Translations under genes and position numbers: made by a program
Notes under the pieces: model-generated
Database searches by the model: none
The model's input: the letters and a program-made list of their open reading frames with translations, nothing else
Told to the model about the DNA's origin: nothing
Shown: in pieces, positions 37,643-45,445 of the stretch
Layout: every line of letters begins with the position of its first letter
Position numbering within the stretch: the first letter of the stretch is position 1
Assembly: GCA_001664005.1 (NCBI GenBank)
Contig: CP016093.1
Location: forward strand, 1,681,001 to 1,745,000
DNA length: 64,000 nt
From: Rhizobiales bacterium NRL2
Lineage (GTDB): Bacteria; Pseudomonadota; Alphaproteobacteria; Minwuiales; Minwuiaceae
Direction of reading: 5' to 3'

Positions 37643-39291
37643 CAGGCTCTCCTCTGGTCGAATTCGGTGCGCTCGCCGGAACCGTACAGCGGCAGCGCGC
37701 CCTTCTCGCCGGTGGCGTTGGGGCGCTGGAATATCCAGTTCTGCCAGGCGGACAGGCGGGCAAATATCTTGGTTTCCAGGGTCTCGGGACCGGCGAAGCG
37801 GAGCGAGGCTTCCATGCCCGTCAGCGCGTCCGGCGAGAATGCGGCGCGCTCCTCCAGCGCGATGCGGACCTCGTCCTCCCAGTCGATATCGTCGGGCGCG
37901 AAGGTGACGAGGCCAAGTTCCTCGGCTTCCAATGCCTCCACGTCTTCGCCGTCGCGTTCCAACGCCGCGGCGAGCGCCGCCTCATCGCCGAGGAAACGGC
38001 TCTGCAGGCGGGTGAGGCCATTGCCCATCGGATAGGCCCCACGGTTGGCGACGGTCAGTCTCAGGGCCGCCGGCGGCCGGTTGTCGCCCTCGAACTGGCC
38101 GTCGAGCATGTAGGAGCGGTCGGCGGCCAGGGCGAGTTCCAGCAGGACGCCGGTGAAACAGCTCCCGGGCTCGATGAAGGCGAACAGCGACCGCGCCGAA
38201 ACGTCGACGCGCTTCAGCACCCGGCGAAGGTAGAGCGCGACCTCGCGCACGAACCAGTTGTCCATGCTGTCGGCCAGCAGCGCGTCATGGCCGGCCACGC
38301 GTTCGCCGTCGCCCTCGGTGCGGAAGACCCAGGCGCCGATGGTCTCCTCGTTGATGCGCAGATGCAGGATGGCGTCGTCCAGTTCCCGCGCCAGACGCAA
38401 CGGCCAGAAGCCGGCGCCTTCGGTTTCGGCGGCCGCGGCGTCCGCCGGCGCGTCTGCCTGTGGACCCAGCACCGTGATCTCGGCGGCGCGGGCTTCCCGG
38501 TCGATCTCGACACGGAGGGTGGAATAGCGGATGACGTCGCCGTCGATCTTCCGTTCCAGCGGCGTGAGCTCGACGCCCTTCGCATCCGCGGGCCGGTCGG
38601 AAGTGGCGGCGAATTCGTGCGCGCGCTTCTCCGCGGCTTCCATCAGCTTGCTGCGCGGCACGGTCTCGTCGACCAGCTTCCAGTCGACGGCGCGCTTGCC
38701 GCGGACGCCTTCCTCGGTGGTGCAGAAGAAGTCGGCCCGGTCGCGGCGCACCCGGCGCTTGTCGACCAGCCGCGTCAGTCCGCCGGTGCCGGGCAGCACG
38801 GCCAGCAGCGGTACCTCGGGCAGGGACACCGAGGAAGAGCCGTCGTCGGCCAGCATGATCCAGTCACAGGCCAGCGCCAGTTCGTAGCCGCCCCCGGCGC
38901 AGGAGCCGGTCACCGCGCAGATGTAGCGCTGGCCGGAATTCTCGGTCGCGTCCTCCATGTACAGACGCGTCTCGTTGGTGAACTTGCAGAAGTTGACCTT
39001 GTGGCTGTGCGTCGCGCTGGCCAGCATGCGGATATTGGCGCCGGCGCAGAACACCCGGTCATGGGCCGAGGTCAGGATCACGGCCCGTACTTCGGGGTGC
39101 TCGAAACGCAGGCGCTGAATGCAGTCGTAGAGTTCGATGTCGACGCTGAGATCGTAGGAGTTGAGCTTCAGCTCGACATCGTCGCGCAGACCGCCCTTTT
39201 CGTCGACGTCCATGCGCACCCAGGCGATCTCGCCGTCGATGTCCAGGCGCCAGTGGCGGTAGCTGTCGGGATGTCTCTCGAAGTCGATCAT
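37642..39291 (-). CDS. boxC: benzoyl-CoA-dihydrodiol lyase (2,3-epoxybenzoyl-CoA dihydrolase)
   Basis: This 549-residue member of the crotonase superfamily hydrolyses 2,3-epoxybenzoyl-CoA and opens the ring to 3,4-dehydroadipyl-CoA semialdehyde plus formate. It opens FERHPDSYRHWRLDIDGEIAW. The crotonase oxyanion region shows FCAGANIRMLA and TGSCAGGGYELALACD, with LPEVPLLAVLPGTGGLTRLVDKR. The longest frame starts at 39321, but that codon lies inside the BoxR operator and -10 box, so the ATG at 39291 is the likely start. It is the first gene of boxC-boxB. Confidence 0.93.
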   Translation of the reverse strand: MIDFERHPDSYRHWRLDIDGEIAWVRMDVDEKGGLRDDVELKLNSYDLSVDIELYDCIQRLRFEHPEVRAVILTSAHDRVFCAGANIRMLASATHSHKVNFCKFTNETRLYMEDATENSGQRYICAVTGSCAGGGYELALACDWIMLADDGSSSVSLPEVPLLAVLPGTGGLTRLVDKRRVRRDRADFFCTTEEGVRGKRAVDWKLVDETVPRSKLMEAAEKRAHEFAATSDRPADAKGVELTPLERKIDGDVIRYSTLRVEIDREARAAEITVLGPQADAPADAAAAETEGAGFWPLRLARELDDAILHLRINEETIGAWVFRTEGDGERVAGHDALLADSMDNWFVREVALYLRRVLKRVDVSARSLFAFIEPGSCFTGVLLELALAADRSYMLDGQFEGDNRPPAALRLTVANRGAYPMGNGLTRLQSRFLGDEAALAAALERDGEDVEALEAEELGLVTFAPDDIDWEDEVRIALEERAAFSPDALTGMEASLRFAGPETLETKIFARLSAWQNWIFQRPNATGEKGALPLYGSGERTEFDQRRA

Positions 39292-39320
39292 CGGGGCGCG
39301 GCTCTCCCATGTACTCAACA

Positions 39321-39334
39321 TGCACTATAATGCA
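39321..39334. promoter_or_regulatory. BoxR operator upstream of boxC
   Basis: The sequence TGCA-CTATAA-TGCA is an exact TGCA-N6-TGCA site, the operator type recognised by BzdR/BoxR regulators. It covers the predicted -10 box of the boxCB promoter, so bound BoxR would block RNA polymerase until benzoyl-CoA releases it. A near-identical copy lies at 41161-41174. Confidence 0.8.
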
Positions 39335-39352
39335 TGCAAGGGGAGCCAACAA
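39324..39352 (-). promoter_or_regulatory. predicted boxCB promoter
   Basis: Reading the minus strand, TTGTTG (-35, plus-strand bases 39347-39352) is 17 bases from TATAGT (-10, bases 39324-39329). This would start transcription near 39317, about 26 bases before the boxC ATG at 39291. The -10 lies inside the BoxR operator. It is found by eye only. Confidence 0.55.
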
Positions 39353-39362
39353 CCCGAAATGA

Positions 39363-39393
39363 GAGACGCCCGCCATGTGCTGGCGGGCGTCTC
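39363..39393 (-). terminator. terminator of the Sel1-repeat gene
   Basis: A perfect 12-base stem (GAGACGCCCGCC / GGCGGGCGTCTC) with a 7-base loop lies 31 bases after the stop of the Sel1-repeat gene. On the minus strand it is followed by TCATTTC, a modest T-rich tail. It separates that gene from the boxCB promoter, so boxCB should respond only to its own operator. Confidence 0.75.
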
Positions 39394-39424
39394 CAACGCT
39401 ATCGGAATCGGTGGTCGGGTCGGT

Positions 39425-39910
39425 TCAGGAGCCTTCGTACTTGGGCGCCAGCTTCTCGGCGCGGCGCTGGCCAGCGGCAACCTGGCCGGGGCGCAGATCG
39501 GCGCTCAGCTTGTCGCGCACCTGGGCGGCCTCGGGGTCGCCCTTCTGCGCCGCGATTTCCAGCAGCGCGTAAGCCTGTACCTTGTCCTCGTCGACGCCGC
39601 GGCCCGCGGCGAACATTTCCGCCAGCGACTTCAGCGCGGTCACGTGACCGGCGCGCGCCGCAGCCTGGTACCAGGCGGCGGCCTTGTCGAGGCGGGGCTC
39701 GCCGGTGCCCTCGCCGCGCTCGAACATCTGCGCGGCGCGGAACGTGGCTTCCACGTCGCCGGTGCCGCCGGTGTTCACATATTCCTGCAGCGCGCCCTTG
39801 TGATCGCCGGCGGCGTAGAGCTGCTCGGCTTCCTTGAGGCCCGCCTGCGCCGTGCCGACGCCAAGAGCGACCAGCATGGAGATGGAGGTAATGGTTGTCC
39901 TGATGAACAT
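39425..39910 (-). CDS. exported Sel1/TPR-repeat protein
   Basis: This 161-residue protein starts with a signal peptide (MFIRTTITSISMLVALGVGTAQA). Helical repeats of the Sel1/TPR type follow (AAQMFERGEGTGEPRLDKAAAWYQAAARAGHVTALKSLAEMFAAGRGV). The C-terminus is basic. The start follows GGAAGG; the longer frame to 40027 is not secretory and is rejected. It sits between boxR and boxC with its own terminator. No link to benzoate metabolism is evident beyond position; a scaffold role in the periplasm is the most that can be said. Confidence 0.75.
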   Translation of the reverse strand: MFIRTTITSISMLVALGVGTAQAGLKEAEQLYAAGDHKGALQEYVNTGGTGDVEATFRAAQMFERGEGTGEPRLDKAAAWYQAAARAGHVTALKSLAEMFAAGRGVDEDKVQAYALLEIAAQKGDPEAAQVRDKLSADLRPGQVAAGQRRAEKLAPKYEGS

Positions 39911-40266
39911 GTCTCGATCCTTCCTTCCCGGGATTCCGATACGCAACAAACTGGTCCGTACGAAATGGAACCTGACGCAACCCTCTTCGTGCGCTTCCGC
40001 GTCCAGTACAAGCAATTCACGGGCCAACTCCGAAATCCGGATGCGGGCAGCCGTCGACCGGGCCAGATGCCGAGAATCCGTGCCAACAACCCCGCCTTGA
40101 TTCGCGCCTGTCGGAAATTCGCGTCGTCATGTTCCATGCCCCCTTGAGAAGGCCGGCGCGGCGAAGTCACATGTCGTGTCCGGTTTTGTCGCTTCGTCTC
40201 AATGCGGCACCGCATATGGATGGCGGGCATTGCATTTTGCGACGACGGTCACTTGACGCCAGCCGC
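39911..40266. other. 356-base gap without a recognisable gene
   Basis: This is the longest non-coding stretch in the window, between the start of the Sel1-repeat gene and the end of boxR (both minus strand). It holds the 5' leader and presumably the promoter of the Sel1 gene. Open frames crossing it have no family-like sequence or ribosome sites. I see no tRNA-like fold, clear terminator or repeat, and only single TGCA half-sites. Confidence 0.6.
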
Positions 40267-41157
40267 TCAGGCTGCGCGGACAGCTGGCCAGCAGCGCAGG
40301 ACACGTTCGGCCACCGCATCGGGCGCCAGACCGGAGGTGTCGACGATCGCGTCTGCCTGCGCGTAGAGCGCTTCCCGGTTCCGCAGGATGCGCTCCAGGT
40401 CCTCCATCGCCTGCCGGTTGCCCGCCATCGGCCGCTGGTCGCCTTGGGCCACGACACGCGACATGTGCGCCTGCGGGTCCGCTCGCAGCCAGATCGTGTA
40501 GCAACCACCGAGCAGCATCTGGAACGTCGCCGGGTTCGAGACGATGCCGCCGCCCGTCGCCAGCACGGCCTGGCGGCGGTCGCCGAGCAGGCGCCGCAGC
40601 GCCTCGCCTTCGAAACGGCGATAGCCGGCCTGACCCGAGAACTCGAAGATCTCGTCCAGACCGAGCCCGGCAACCCGTTCGACTTCTTCGGCCAGTTCGA
40701 CGAACTCGCTGCCGCGCCGTGCCGCGACCAGCCGGCCGACGGTCGACTTGCCGGCGCCGCGCAATCCGATCAGCGCGAGACGGCCATTGCGCTCGCTGCT
40801 GCGGACGAAACGCTGTTCCAGCAGCCGGCGCGCCTCGGCGATCTGTTCCGTCCCCAACTGATCCAGCATGCCGGCGAGCAGCCTGTGATCGGGCGATCGG
40901 TCGGGGCCGTCGTCGAGCAGTTCCGACAGCGGCGTCGCCAGCGCGCCGGCTACCTGCCGCAGCAGGACGATGGAGATATTGCCCTTGCCCGCCTCGAGCT
41001 GGGCCAGATGCCGCTCCGAGACCCCGGAATGCTTGGCGAGATCCCTGCGCGTCATGCCGTGACGGGCGCGTGCGTCGCGCACCCGCGTGCCCACCCCCTG
41101 GAGAAAGGCGGCGGTCGGATCCATCTGGTCTCGGGCAGGCGGCTCGCGCATCGTCAT
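40267..41157 (-). CDS. boxR: BoxR, benzoyl-CoA-responsive transcriptional repressor
   Basis: This protein of about 296 residues joins an XRE-type helix-turn-helix (residues 36-72, TRRDLAKHSGVSERHLAQLE) to a C-terminal shikimate-kinase-like domain. The latter has a Walker A GLRGAGKST at 130-138 and ATGGGIV near the nucleotide/substrate site. In BzdR/BoxR proteins this domain binds benzoyl-CoA and releases the HTH from TGCA-type operators. The frame starts at 41175 inside the operator, so ATG 41157 or 41151 is preferred. It is flanked by boxCB on one side and, divergently, the flavodoxin and benzoate-CoA ligase genes on the other. Confidence 0.93.
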   Translation of the reverse strand: MTMREPPARDQMDPTAAFLQGVGTRVRDARARHGMTRRDLAKHSGVSERHLAQLEAGKGNISIVLLRQVAGALATPLSELLDDGPDRSPDHRLLAGMLDQLGTEQIAEARRLLEQRFVRSSERNGRLALIGLRGAGKSTVGRLVAARRGSEFVELAEEVERVAGLGLDEIFEFSGQAGYRRFEGEALRRLLGDRRQAVLATGGGIVSNPATFQMLLGGCYTIWLRADPQAHMSRVVAQGDQRPMAGNRQAMEDLERILRNREALYAQADAIVDTSGLAPDAVAERVLRCWPAVRAA

Positions 41158-41160
41158 GCC

Positions 41161-41174
41161 TGCAGTATAATGCA
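41161..41174. promoter_or_regulatory. BoxR operator between boxR and the flavodoxin-ligase genes
   Basis: TGCA-GTATAA-TGCA differs from the boxC operator at one base. It holds a TATAAT on the plus strand (41166-41171), a good -10 for the flavodoxin/benzoate-CoA ligase transcript, and TATACT on the minus strand for boxR itself. BoxR is thus expected to control both directions and its own synthesis. Confidence 0.8.
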
Positions 41175-41250
41175 TTTGATCTGGCGGCGCATCCGCTTAT
41201 GGGCTATAGGGGCGGGCGCGCGGCGGAACCGCAACTGGGAGCGTGGACCC

Positions 41251-41730
41251 ATGGCCGATCCGATCAAGATACTCGTCGGCACCATGACCGGCACGGCCGA
41301 GATGGTCGCCGAGGACATGCAGGCGGCGATCGAGGCGGAAACCGAGCGGGAGACCGAAATCCTGCTGATGGACGATCTCGACGAGACGGTCTTCGACGAC
41401 GTCGATGCCGTCTACCTGATCGTCACGTCCACCTATGGGCAGGGCGACGTGCCCGACAACGCGCTCGATTTCTACGAGGCCCTGGAAGAGAAGGCGCCGG
41501 ACCTGAGCGGCATTCGCTTCGGCATCTTCGGCCTGGGCGATTCGACCTACGCCGACACGTTCAACCACGGCGGCGAGCGGTTCGAGAAGGTGTTGCGGGA
41601 ACGCGGGGCGCGCCAGATCGGCGAACGCTTCGCGCACAATGCCAGCGGCGGCGACCTGCCGGAAGATGCAGGCGTCGAATGGGTCAGGCAATGGCTCGGG
41701 GAACTGAACCGCAGCCAGGAGGCCGCATGA
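41251..41730 (+). CDS. flavodoxin-domain protein (MioC-like)
   Basis: This 159-residue FMN-binding protein has the phosphate loop GTMTGTAEMVAEDM near residue 10, the flavin-flanking TSTYGQGDVPDNA near residue 60 and FGLGDSTYADTFNHGG near residue 95. It resembles MioC and the flavodoxin modules of P450/sulfite reductases, without a fused FAD/NADPH domain. The start follows GGGAGCG. It is the first gene behind the second BoxR operator, 12 bases before the benzoate-CoA ligase gene. This suggests it passes electrons to the benzoyl-CoA epoxidase system; that is inference. Confidence 0.85.
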   Translation: MADPIKILVGTMTGTAEMVAEDMQAAIEAETERETEILLMDDLDETVFDDVDAVYLIVTSTYGQGDVPDNALDFYEALEEKAPDLSGIRFGIFGLGDSTYADTFNHGGERFEKVLRERGARQIGERFAHNASGGDLPEDAGVEWVRQWLGELNRSQEAA

Positions 41731-41742
41731 TGGGGGGATCAC

Positions 41743-43332
41743 ATGAACCTTTCGCGCTTCACCGAGGTCGACTGGGGCGCCAGCCCGCCTGAGATCCGGG
41801 TCCCGCGGGCCTACAACGCCGCGGCCGACTTCATCGACCGTCATATCGCCGAGGGCCGCGGCGAGCGGGTCGCCTTCATCGATGACCGCGAACAGGTTAC
41901 CTATGGCGAGCTTGCCGAGCGCGTGAACCGCGCGGGCAATGCGCTGAAGGCGCTGGGGCTGCAGCCCGAGGACCGCATCATGATGGTGATGCTGGACACC
42001 ATCGATTTCCCGGCGCTGTTCTTTGGCGCGATCAAGGCCGGCATCGTGCCCGTGCCCGTCAACACGCTGCTGACGGCCGACGATTACGCCTACATGCTCA
42101 GGGATTCGCGGGCCAGGGCGGTCTTCGTCTCCGACGCCCTCTATCCCGTCATCGAGGGCGCGCTGGAAGATCAGCCCTTCGTGCGGGACGTCGTCGTCTC
42201 CGGCGAGGCGGCCGGGGGGCGGCCGCGGCTTGCCGACCTCATGGCCCGCGCCGACGCCGATCTCGCGCCGGCGGAGACCCTGGCGGACGAAACCTGCTTC
42301 TGGCTCTACAGCTCCGGTTCGACGGGCCGGCCGAAGGGCGCGGTCCACATCCACTCCGACATGGTCAATACAGCGGTCCTCTACGGCCAGCAGATCCTCG
42401 GACTGAGCCAGAACGACACCGTGTTCTCTGCGGCCAAGCTGTTCTTCGCCTACGGGCTGGGCAATGCGATGACCTTTCCGCTCTATGTCGGCGGCAAGGC
42501 AGTGCTGATGGCGGAGCGGCCGACGCCGGAAAGCGTCCTGAAGCGCCTGAACGATCACAACCCGACCGTGTTCTACGCGGTGCCGACGCTCTACGCCGGC
42601 ATGCTGGCCGATCCGGCGCTCAAGCCGGGGCGTGAGGACGCGGACCTGCGCCTCTGCGTTTCCGCAGGCGAAGCGCTGCCGCGGGACGTGGGCGAACGCT
42701 GGCGGCAGCGTTTCGGCGTCGACATCATCGACGGCATCGGCTCCACGGAAATGCTGCACATCTTCCTGTCCAACCGTCCCGGCGAGGTCCGCTACGGCAC
42801 CACCGGCAAGCCGGTTCCCGGCTACGAGGCGAAGCTGACCACCGAAGACGGACAGGCCGTGCCGCAGGGCGAGATCGGCGATCTGTGGATCAGCGGACCG
42901 TCCTCGGCCGTGGCCTACTGGAACAATCGCGCCCGGAGCCTGGAGACCTTCCACGGGCCGTGGACGCGCACCGGCGACAAGTACCTGATCGACGAGAACG
43001 GCTGCTATGTCTACCAGGGGCGGTCCGACGACATGCTCAAGGTCGGCGGCATCTGGGTCTCGCCCTTCGAGGTGGAATCGGCCCTGGGCGAGCATGAGGC
43101 CGTACTGGAGGCCGCCGTCGTCGGCCGCGCGGACCATGATGGCCTGGTCAAGCCGGAGGCGTTCGTGACCCTGGCGGAGGGCCGCACCGGCGATGACGCG
43201 CTGGCCGGGGAACTGCAGGCCTTCGTGAAGGATCGGCTGGCGAAGTACAAGTATCCGCGCTGGATCAACTTCGTCGATGAACTGCCGAAGACCGCGACCG
43301 GCAAGACGCAGCGTTTCAAGCTGAGGGACTGA
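41743..43332 (+). CDS. benzoate-CoA ligase
   Basis: This 529-residue AMP-forming ligase makes benzoyl-CoA from benzoate, ATP and CoA, the first step of the box pathway. The P-loop YSSGSTGRPKG is at 189-199. AAKLFFAYGLGNAMTFPL is the aryl-binding stretch typical of benzoate-CoA ligases, GIGSTEMLHIFLSN is motif A5, and the catalytic lysine is Lys521 in LPKTATGK. The start follows GGGGGGATCAC. It is co-transcribed with the flavodoxin upstream and a hydrolase downstream. A 4-substituted benzoate or related aryl acid cannot be excluded as an additional substrate. Confidence 0.92.
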   Translation: MNLSRFTEVDWGASPPEIRVPRAYNAAADFIDRHIAEGRGERVAFIDDREQVTYGELAERVNRAGNALKALGLQPEDRIMMVMLDTIDFPALFFGAIKAGIVPVPVNTLLTADDYAYMLRDSRARAVFVSDALYPVIEGALEDQPFVRDVVVSGEAAGGRPRLADLMARADADLAPAETLADETCFWLYSSGSTGRPKGAVHIHSDMVNTAVLYGQQILGLSQNDTVFSAAKLFFAYGLGNAMTFPLYVGGKAVLMAERPTPESVLKRLNDHNPTVFYAVPTLYAGMLADPALKPGREDADLRLCVSAGEALPRDVGERWRQRFGVDIIDGIGSTEMLHIFLSNRPGEVRYGTTGKPVPGYEAKLTTEDGQAVPQGEIGDLWISGPSSAVAYWNNRARSLETFHGPWTRTGDKYLIDENGCYVYQGRSDDMLKVGGIWVSPFEVESALGEHEAVLEAAVVGRADHDGLVKPEAFVTLAEGRTGDDALAGELQAFVKDRLAKYKYPRWINFVDELPKTATGKTQRFKLRD

Positions 43333-43338
43333 GGGGTC

Positions 43339-44124
43339 TTGGCCGGATCCGATTTCGTGGAAGTGGCCGGCGGCCGGATCGAGTACCGCTGGTATGGCCG
43401 GCCGGTCTCCGGCGCCGACGAACCGGTGGTGGTGTTGCTGCACGAGGGTCTGGGCTGCGTCGACCTCTGGCGCGATTTCCCCGATCGCCTCGCCGCGGCG
43501 CTGGACCTCCGCGTGCTGGCCTACAGCCGCTATGGCTATGGCCGCTCGGCCCCGTGCCGATTACCCCGGCCCATCAGCTACATGCATGACGAGGGCCGGA
43601 CGGTGCTGCCGGAACTGCTCTCGGCGCTGAAGATCGGCCCGCACCTGCTGGTGGGTCATTCGGACGGCGGCTCCATCGCGCTTGCCTACGCCGCGCTGGC
43701 AGCCCGGCCCGGTCTCGTCGGCGTCGTCACCATGGCCGCTCACATCTTCGCCGAAACGGTCAGCATCGAATCCATCGCCCGGGCCCGCGAGGCCTATGAA
43801 CGCGGCAGTCTGCGCGCGGCGCTGGCCCGCCATCACGGCGACAATGTCGACTGCGCCTTCCGCGGCTGGGCCGATGCCTGGCTGAGCGGCGCGTTCGACG
43901 CGTGGAGCCTGGTGGACCTGCTGCCGCGAATCGAGGCGCCGTGCCTGGTCATCCAGGGGGAGGGCGACGAGTACGGCACGGAGAAGCAGGTCGACGGCAT
44001 CGCCCGGGGTGTCGCCGGTCCGGTCGAGACCCTGATGCTGCCGGACTGCGGTCACAGCCCGCACCGCGACCGGCCCGAGGCGGTCCTGCCAGCCATCCGC
44101 CGCTTTTCGGCCTCACTGGCTTGA
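43339..44124 (+). CDS. alpha/beta-hydrolase of the box cluster
   Basis: This 261-residue alpha/beta-hydrolase has the nucleophile elbow GHSDGGS (Ser near 110), an oxyanion segment LLHEGLGCVDLWRDFP near residue 36, and a C-terminal catalytic histidine in DCGHSPHRD. It starts six bases after the ligase stop. The frame's first codon is TTG at 43339, but GTG at 43357 is also possible. Hydrolases like this are often seen in box operons, perhaps as thioesterases that recycle CoA or as lactonases. The substrate is not known. Confidence 0.78.
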   Translation: MAGSDFVEVAGGRIEYRWYGRPVSGADEPVVVLLHEGLGCVDLWRDFPDRLAAALDLRVLAYSRYGYGRSAPCRLPRPISYMHDEGRTVLPELLSALKIGPHLLVGHSDGGSIALAYAALAARPGLVGVVTMAAHIFAETVSIESIARAREAYERGSLRAALARHHGDNVDCAFRGWADAWLSGAFDAWSLVDLLPRIEAPCLVIQGEGDEYGTEKQVDGIARGVAGPVETLMLPDCGHSPHRDRPEAVLPAIRRFSASLA

Positions 44125-44138
44125 GCTACCATCCCGGA

Positions 44139-44396
44139 ATGGGGCGAGGGGGCGACAACGACAGAATTGACGACGCGCCTTCGGCCGCACAGCTCAGCTA
44201 TCTGAGGCGCGGGTTGGTTCAACCCGGGGGCAAGCTGCCGTTGTTCGACGAGGATGGACAGGCTGTGTCCGCGCGGACAATCAGGATCTGCATCGAGAAG
44301 GGCTGGGCCGAGCCATGGTTCGACAATCCGATCAAGCCGGACTGGCTGGTCTGCCGGCTGACGGACGCCGGCCGCCACGCCGCCGAGGGAGCATGA
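44139..44396 (+). CDS. small conserved-looking hypothetical protein
   Basis: This 85-residue cytoplasmic protein is not recognised. The composition is protein-like throughout: LSYLRRGLVQPGGKLPLFD, then ARTIRICIEKGWAEPWFDN and KPDWLVCRLTDAGR, suggesting a compact fold similar to a winged helix, with two cysteines. The stop overlaps the ATG of the next gene, so it is probably coupled to the Sel1-repeat gene. It has no clear ribosome site. A DNA-binding role would be a guess from the helix pattern and the final LTDAGR, a common end of winged-helix domains. Confidence 0.6.
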   Translation: MGRGGDNDRIDDAPSAAQLSYLRRGLVQPGGKLPLFDEDGQAVSARTIRICIEKGWAEPWFDNPIKPDWLVCRLTDAGRHAAEGA

Positions 44397-45439
44397 TCCG
44401 GGTCGCCGTCATGGCGGCCGCCGTCGTGCTTCTGGCCGCGGTAGCCGCGGCCGCCGATGACCGCACGCCCCAGGAATTGTGGGATGCGGCGCGCGGCGGG
44501 GAGGTCGAGGCGCAGGTCGCGCTCGGCGACTACTACAGCGACCCGGAAGGGCCGGAGCCGAATCCCGAGACGGCCGTCTACTGGTACGGCGAGGCGATGA
44601 ACAACGGCTCCAGCGAGGCCGCGGCCCGTCTCGGCGCCATGTTGCTTGACGGAGACGGCGTCGAGCCGGATTTCGGCCGCGCCATGGAGGCGCTCGAAAT
44701 GGCCGCCTCGGCCGGCGACGCGATGGCGCAGTATCGTCTGGGCACGGTCCACGCCAACGGCTTCGGCATCGCGGCGCCGGACGCGGCGCGGGCGCGGGGC
44801 CTGTTCGAATTGTCGGCGGCGCAAGGCTATCCGGCCGCGCAGGCAACGCTGGGGGTGTTCTATCAGCAGGGCATCGCGGGCGCCCAGTCGAACGAACGCG
44901 CGATCGAGCTGTTCCGCGCCGCAGCTGCGGCTGGCCACCCACTCGGCCAGTATCACCTCGGCGTCCTGCACCTGACCGATTTGCTGGGCGAGCCCGACGC
45001 GGCCGCCGCGAAGTCGTGGTTCGAGCGTGCCGCGGCCCAGGGTCTGCCACAGGCCGACCTCGCCCTGGCGCAGCTCTACATGTCGGGCAGGGGCGTGAAC
45101 CCCTCATCCCAGAAGGCTTTCGAACTGGTCCTGCGCGCGGCCCGGGCGGGACTGCCTGACGCCCAGTTCCAGCTCGGCGTCTGGAGCGCTCACGGCGCTT
45201 TCGGTGAGCCGGACCAGTCGGAAGCCGTGCTCTGGTATCAACGCGCCGCCGAGCAGGGCCATCCGGACGCGCAGTACCTGATGGGCAATCATCTGGCGAC
45301 GGGACGGGGCGTCCGGAAGGACATGGACATGGCGCTGGAATGGCTGGCGGCGGCGGCGCGGGCGGGGCATCCTCAGGCCCGGCAGCGCCTGGAAACCTAC
45401 AGGGCCATGCAGGACGGCGAAGCCGGGAAACAGGAGTAG
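44393..45439 (+). CDS. exported Sel1-repeat protein
   Basis: This 348-residue secreted protein has a signal peptide (MIRVAVMAAAVVLLAAVAAAA), followed by about eight Sel1-like repeats of 36 residues. Examples are AQVALGDYYSDPEGPEPNPETAVYW, AQYRLGTVHANGFGIAAPDAARARG and AQYLMGNHLATGRGVRKDMDMALEW. Such solenoids bind other proteins, often in envelope stress or cell-wall processes. The start overlaps the preceding small gene. It is followed by the nnrU-like gene seven bases later. The partner is unknown. Confidence 0.85.
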   Translation: MIRVAVMAAAVVLLAAVAAAADDRTPQELWDAARGGEVEAQVALGDYYSDPEGPEPNPETAVYWYGEAMNNGSSEAAARLGAMLLDGDGVEPDFGRAMEALEMAASAGDAMAQYRLGTVHANGFGIAAPDAARARGLFELSAAQGYPAAQATLGVFYQQGIAGAQSNERAIELFRAAAAAGHPLGQYHLGVLHLTDLLGEPDAAAAKSWFERAAAQGLPQADLALAQLYMSGRGVNPSSQKAFELVLRAARAGLPDAQFQLGVWSAHGAFGEPDQSEAVLWYQRAAEQGHPDAQYLMGNHLATGRGVRKDMDMALEWLAAAARAGHPQARQRLETYRAMQDGEAGKQE

Positions 45440-45445
45440 TGAAAC

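Noticed and set aside
39292-39321. The upstream ATG of boxC at 39321
   Set aside because: It falls inside the BoxR operator and before the predicted transcription start. The ATG at 39291 fits the family N-terminus.
41158-41175. The upstream ATG of boxR at 41175
   Set aside because: It lies within the TGCA-N6-TGCA palindrome that should be promoter DNA. Downstream ATGs at 41157 or 41151 are preferred.
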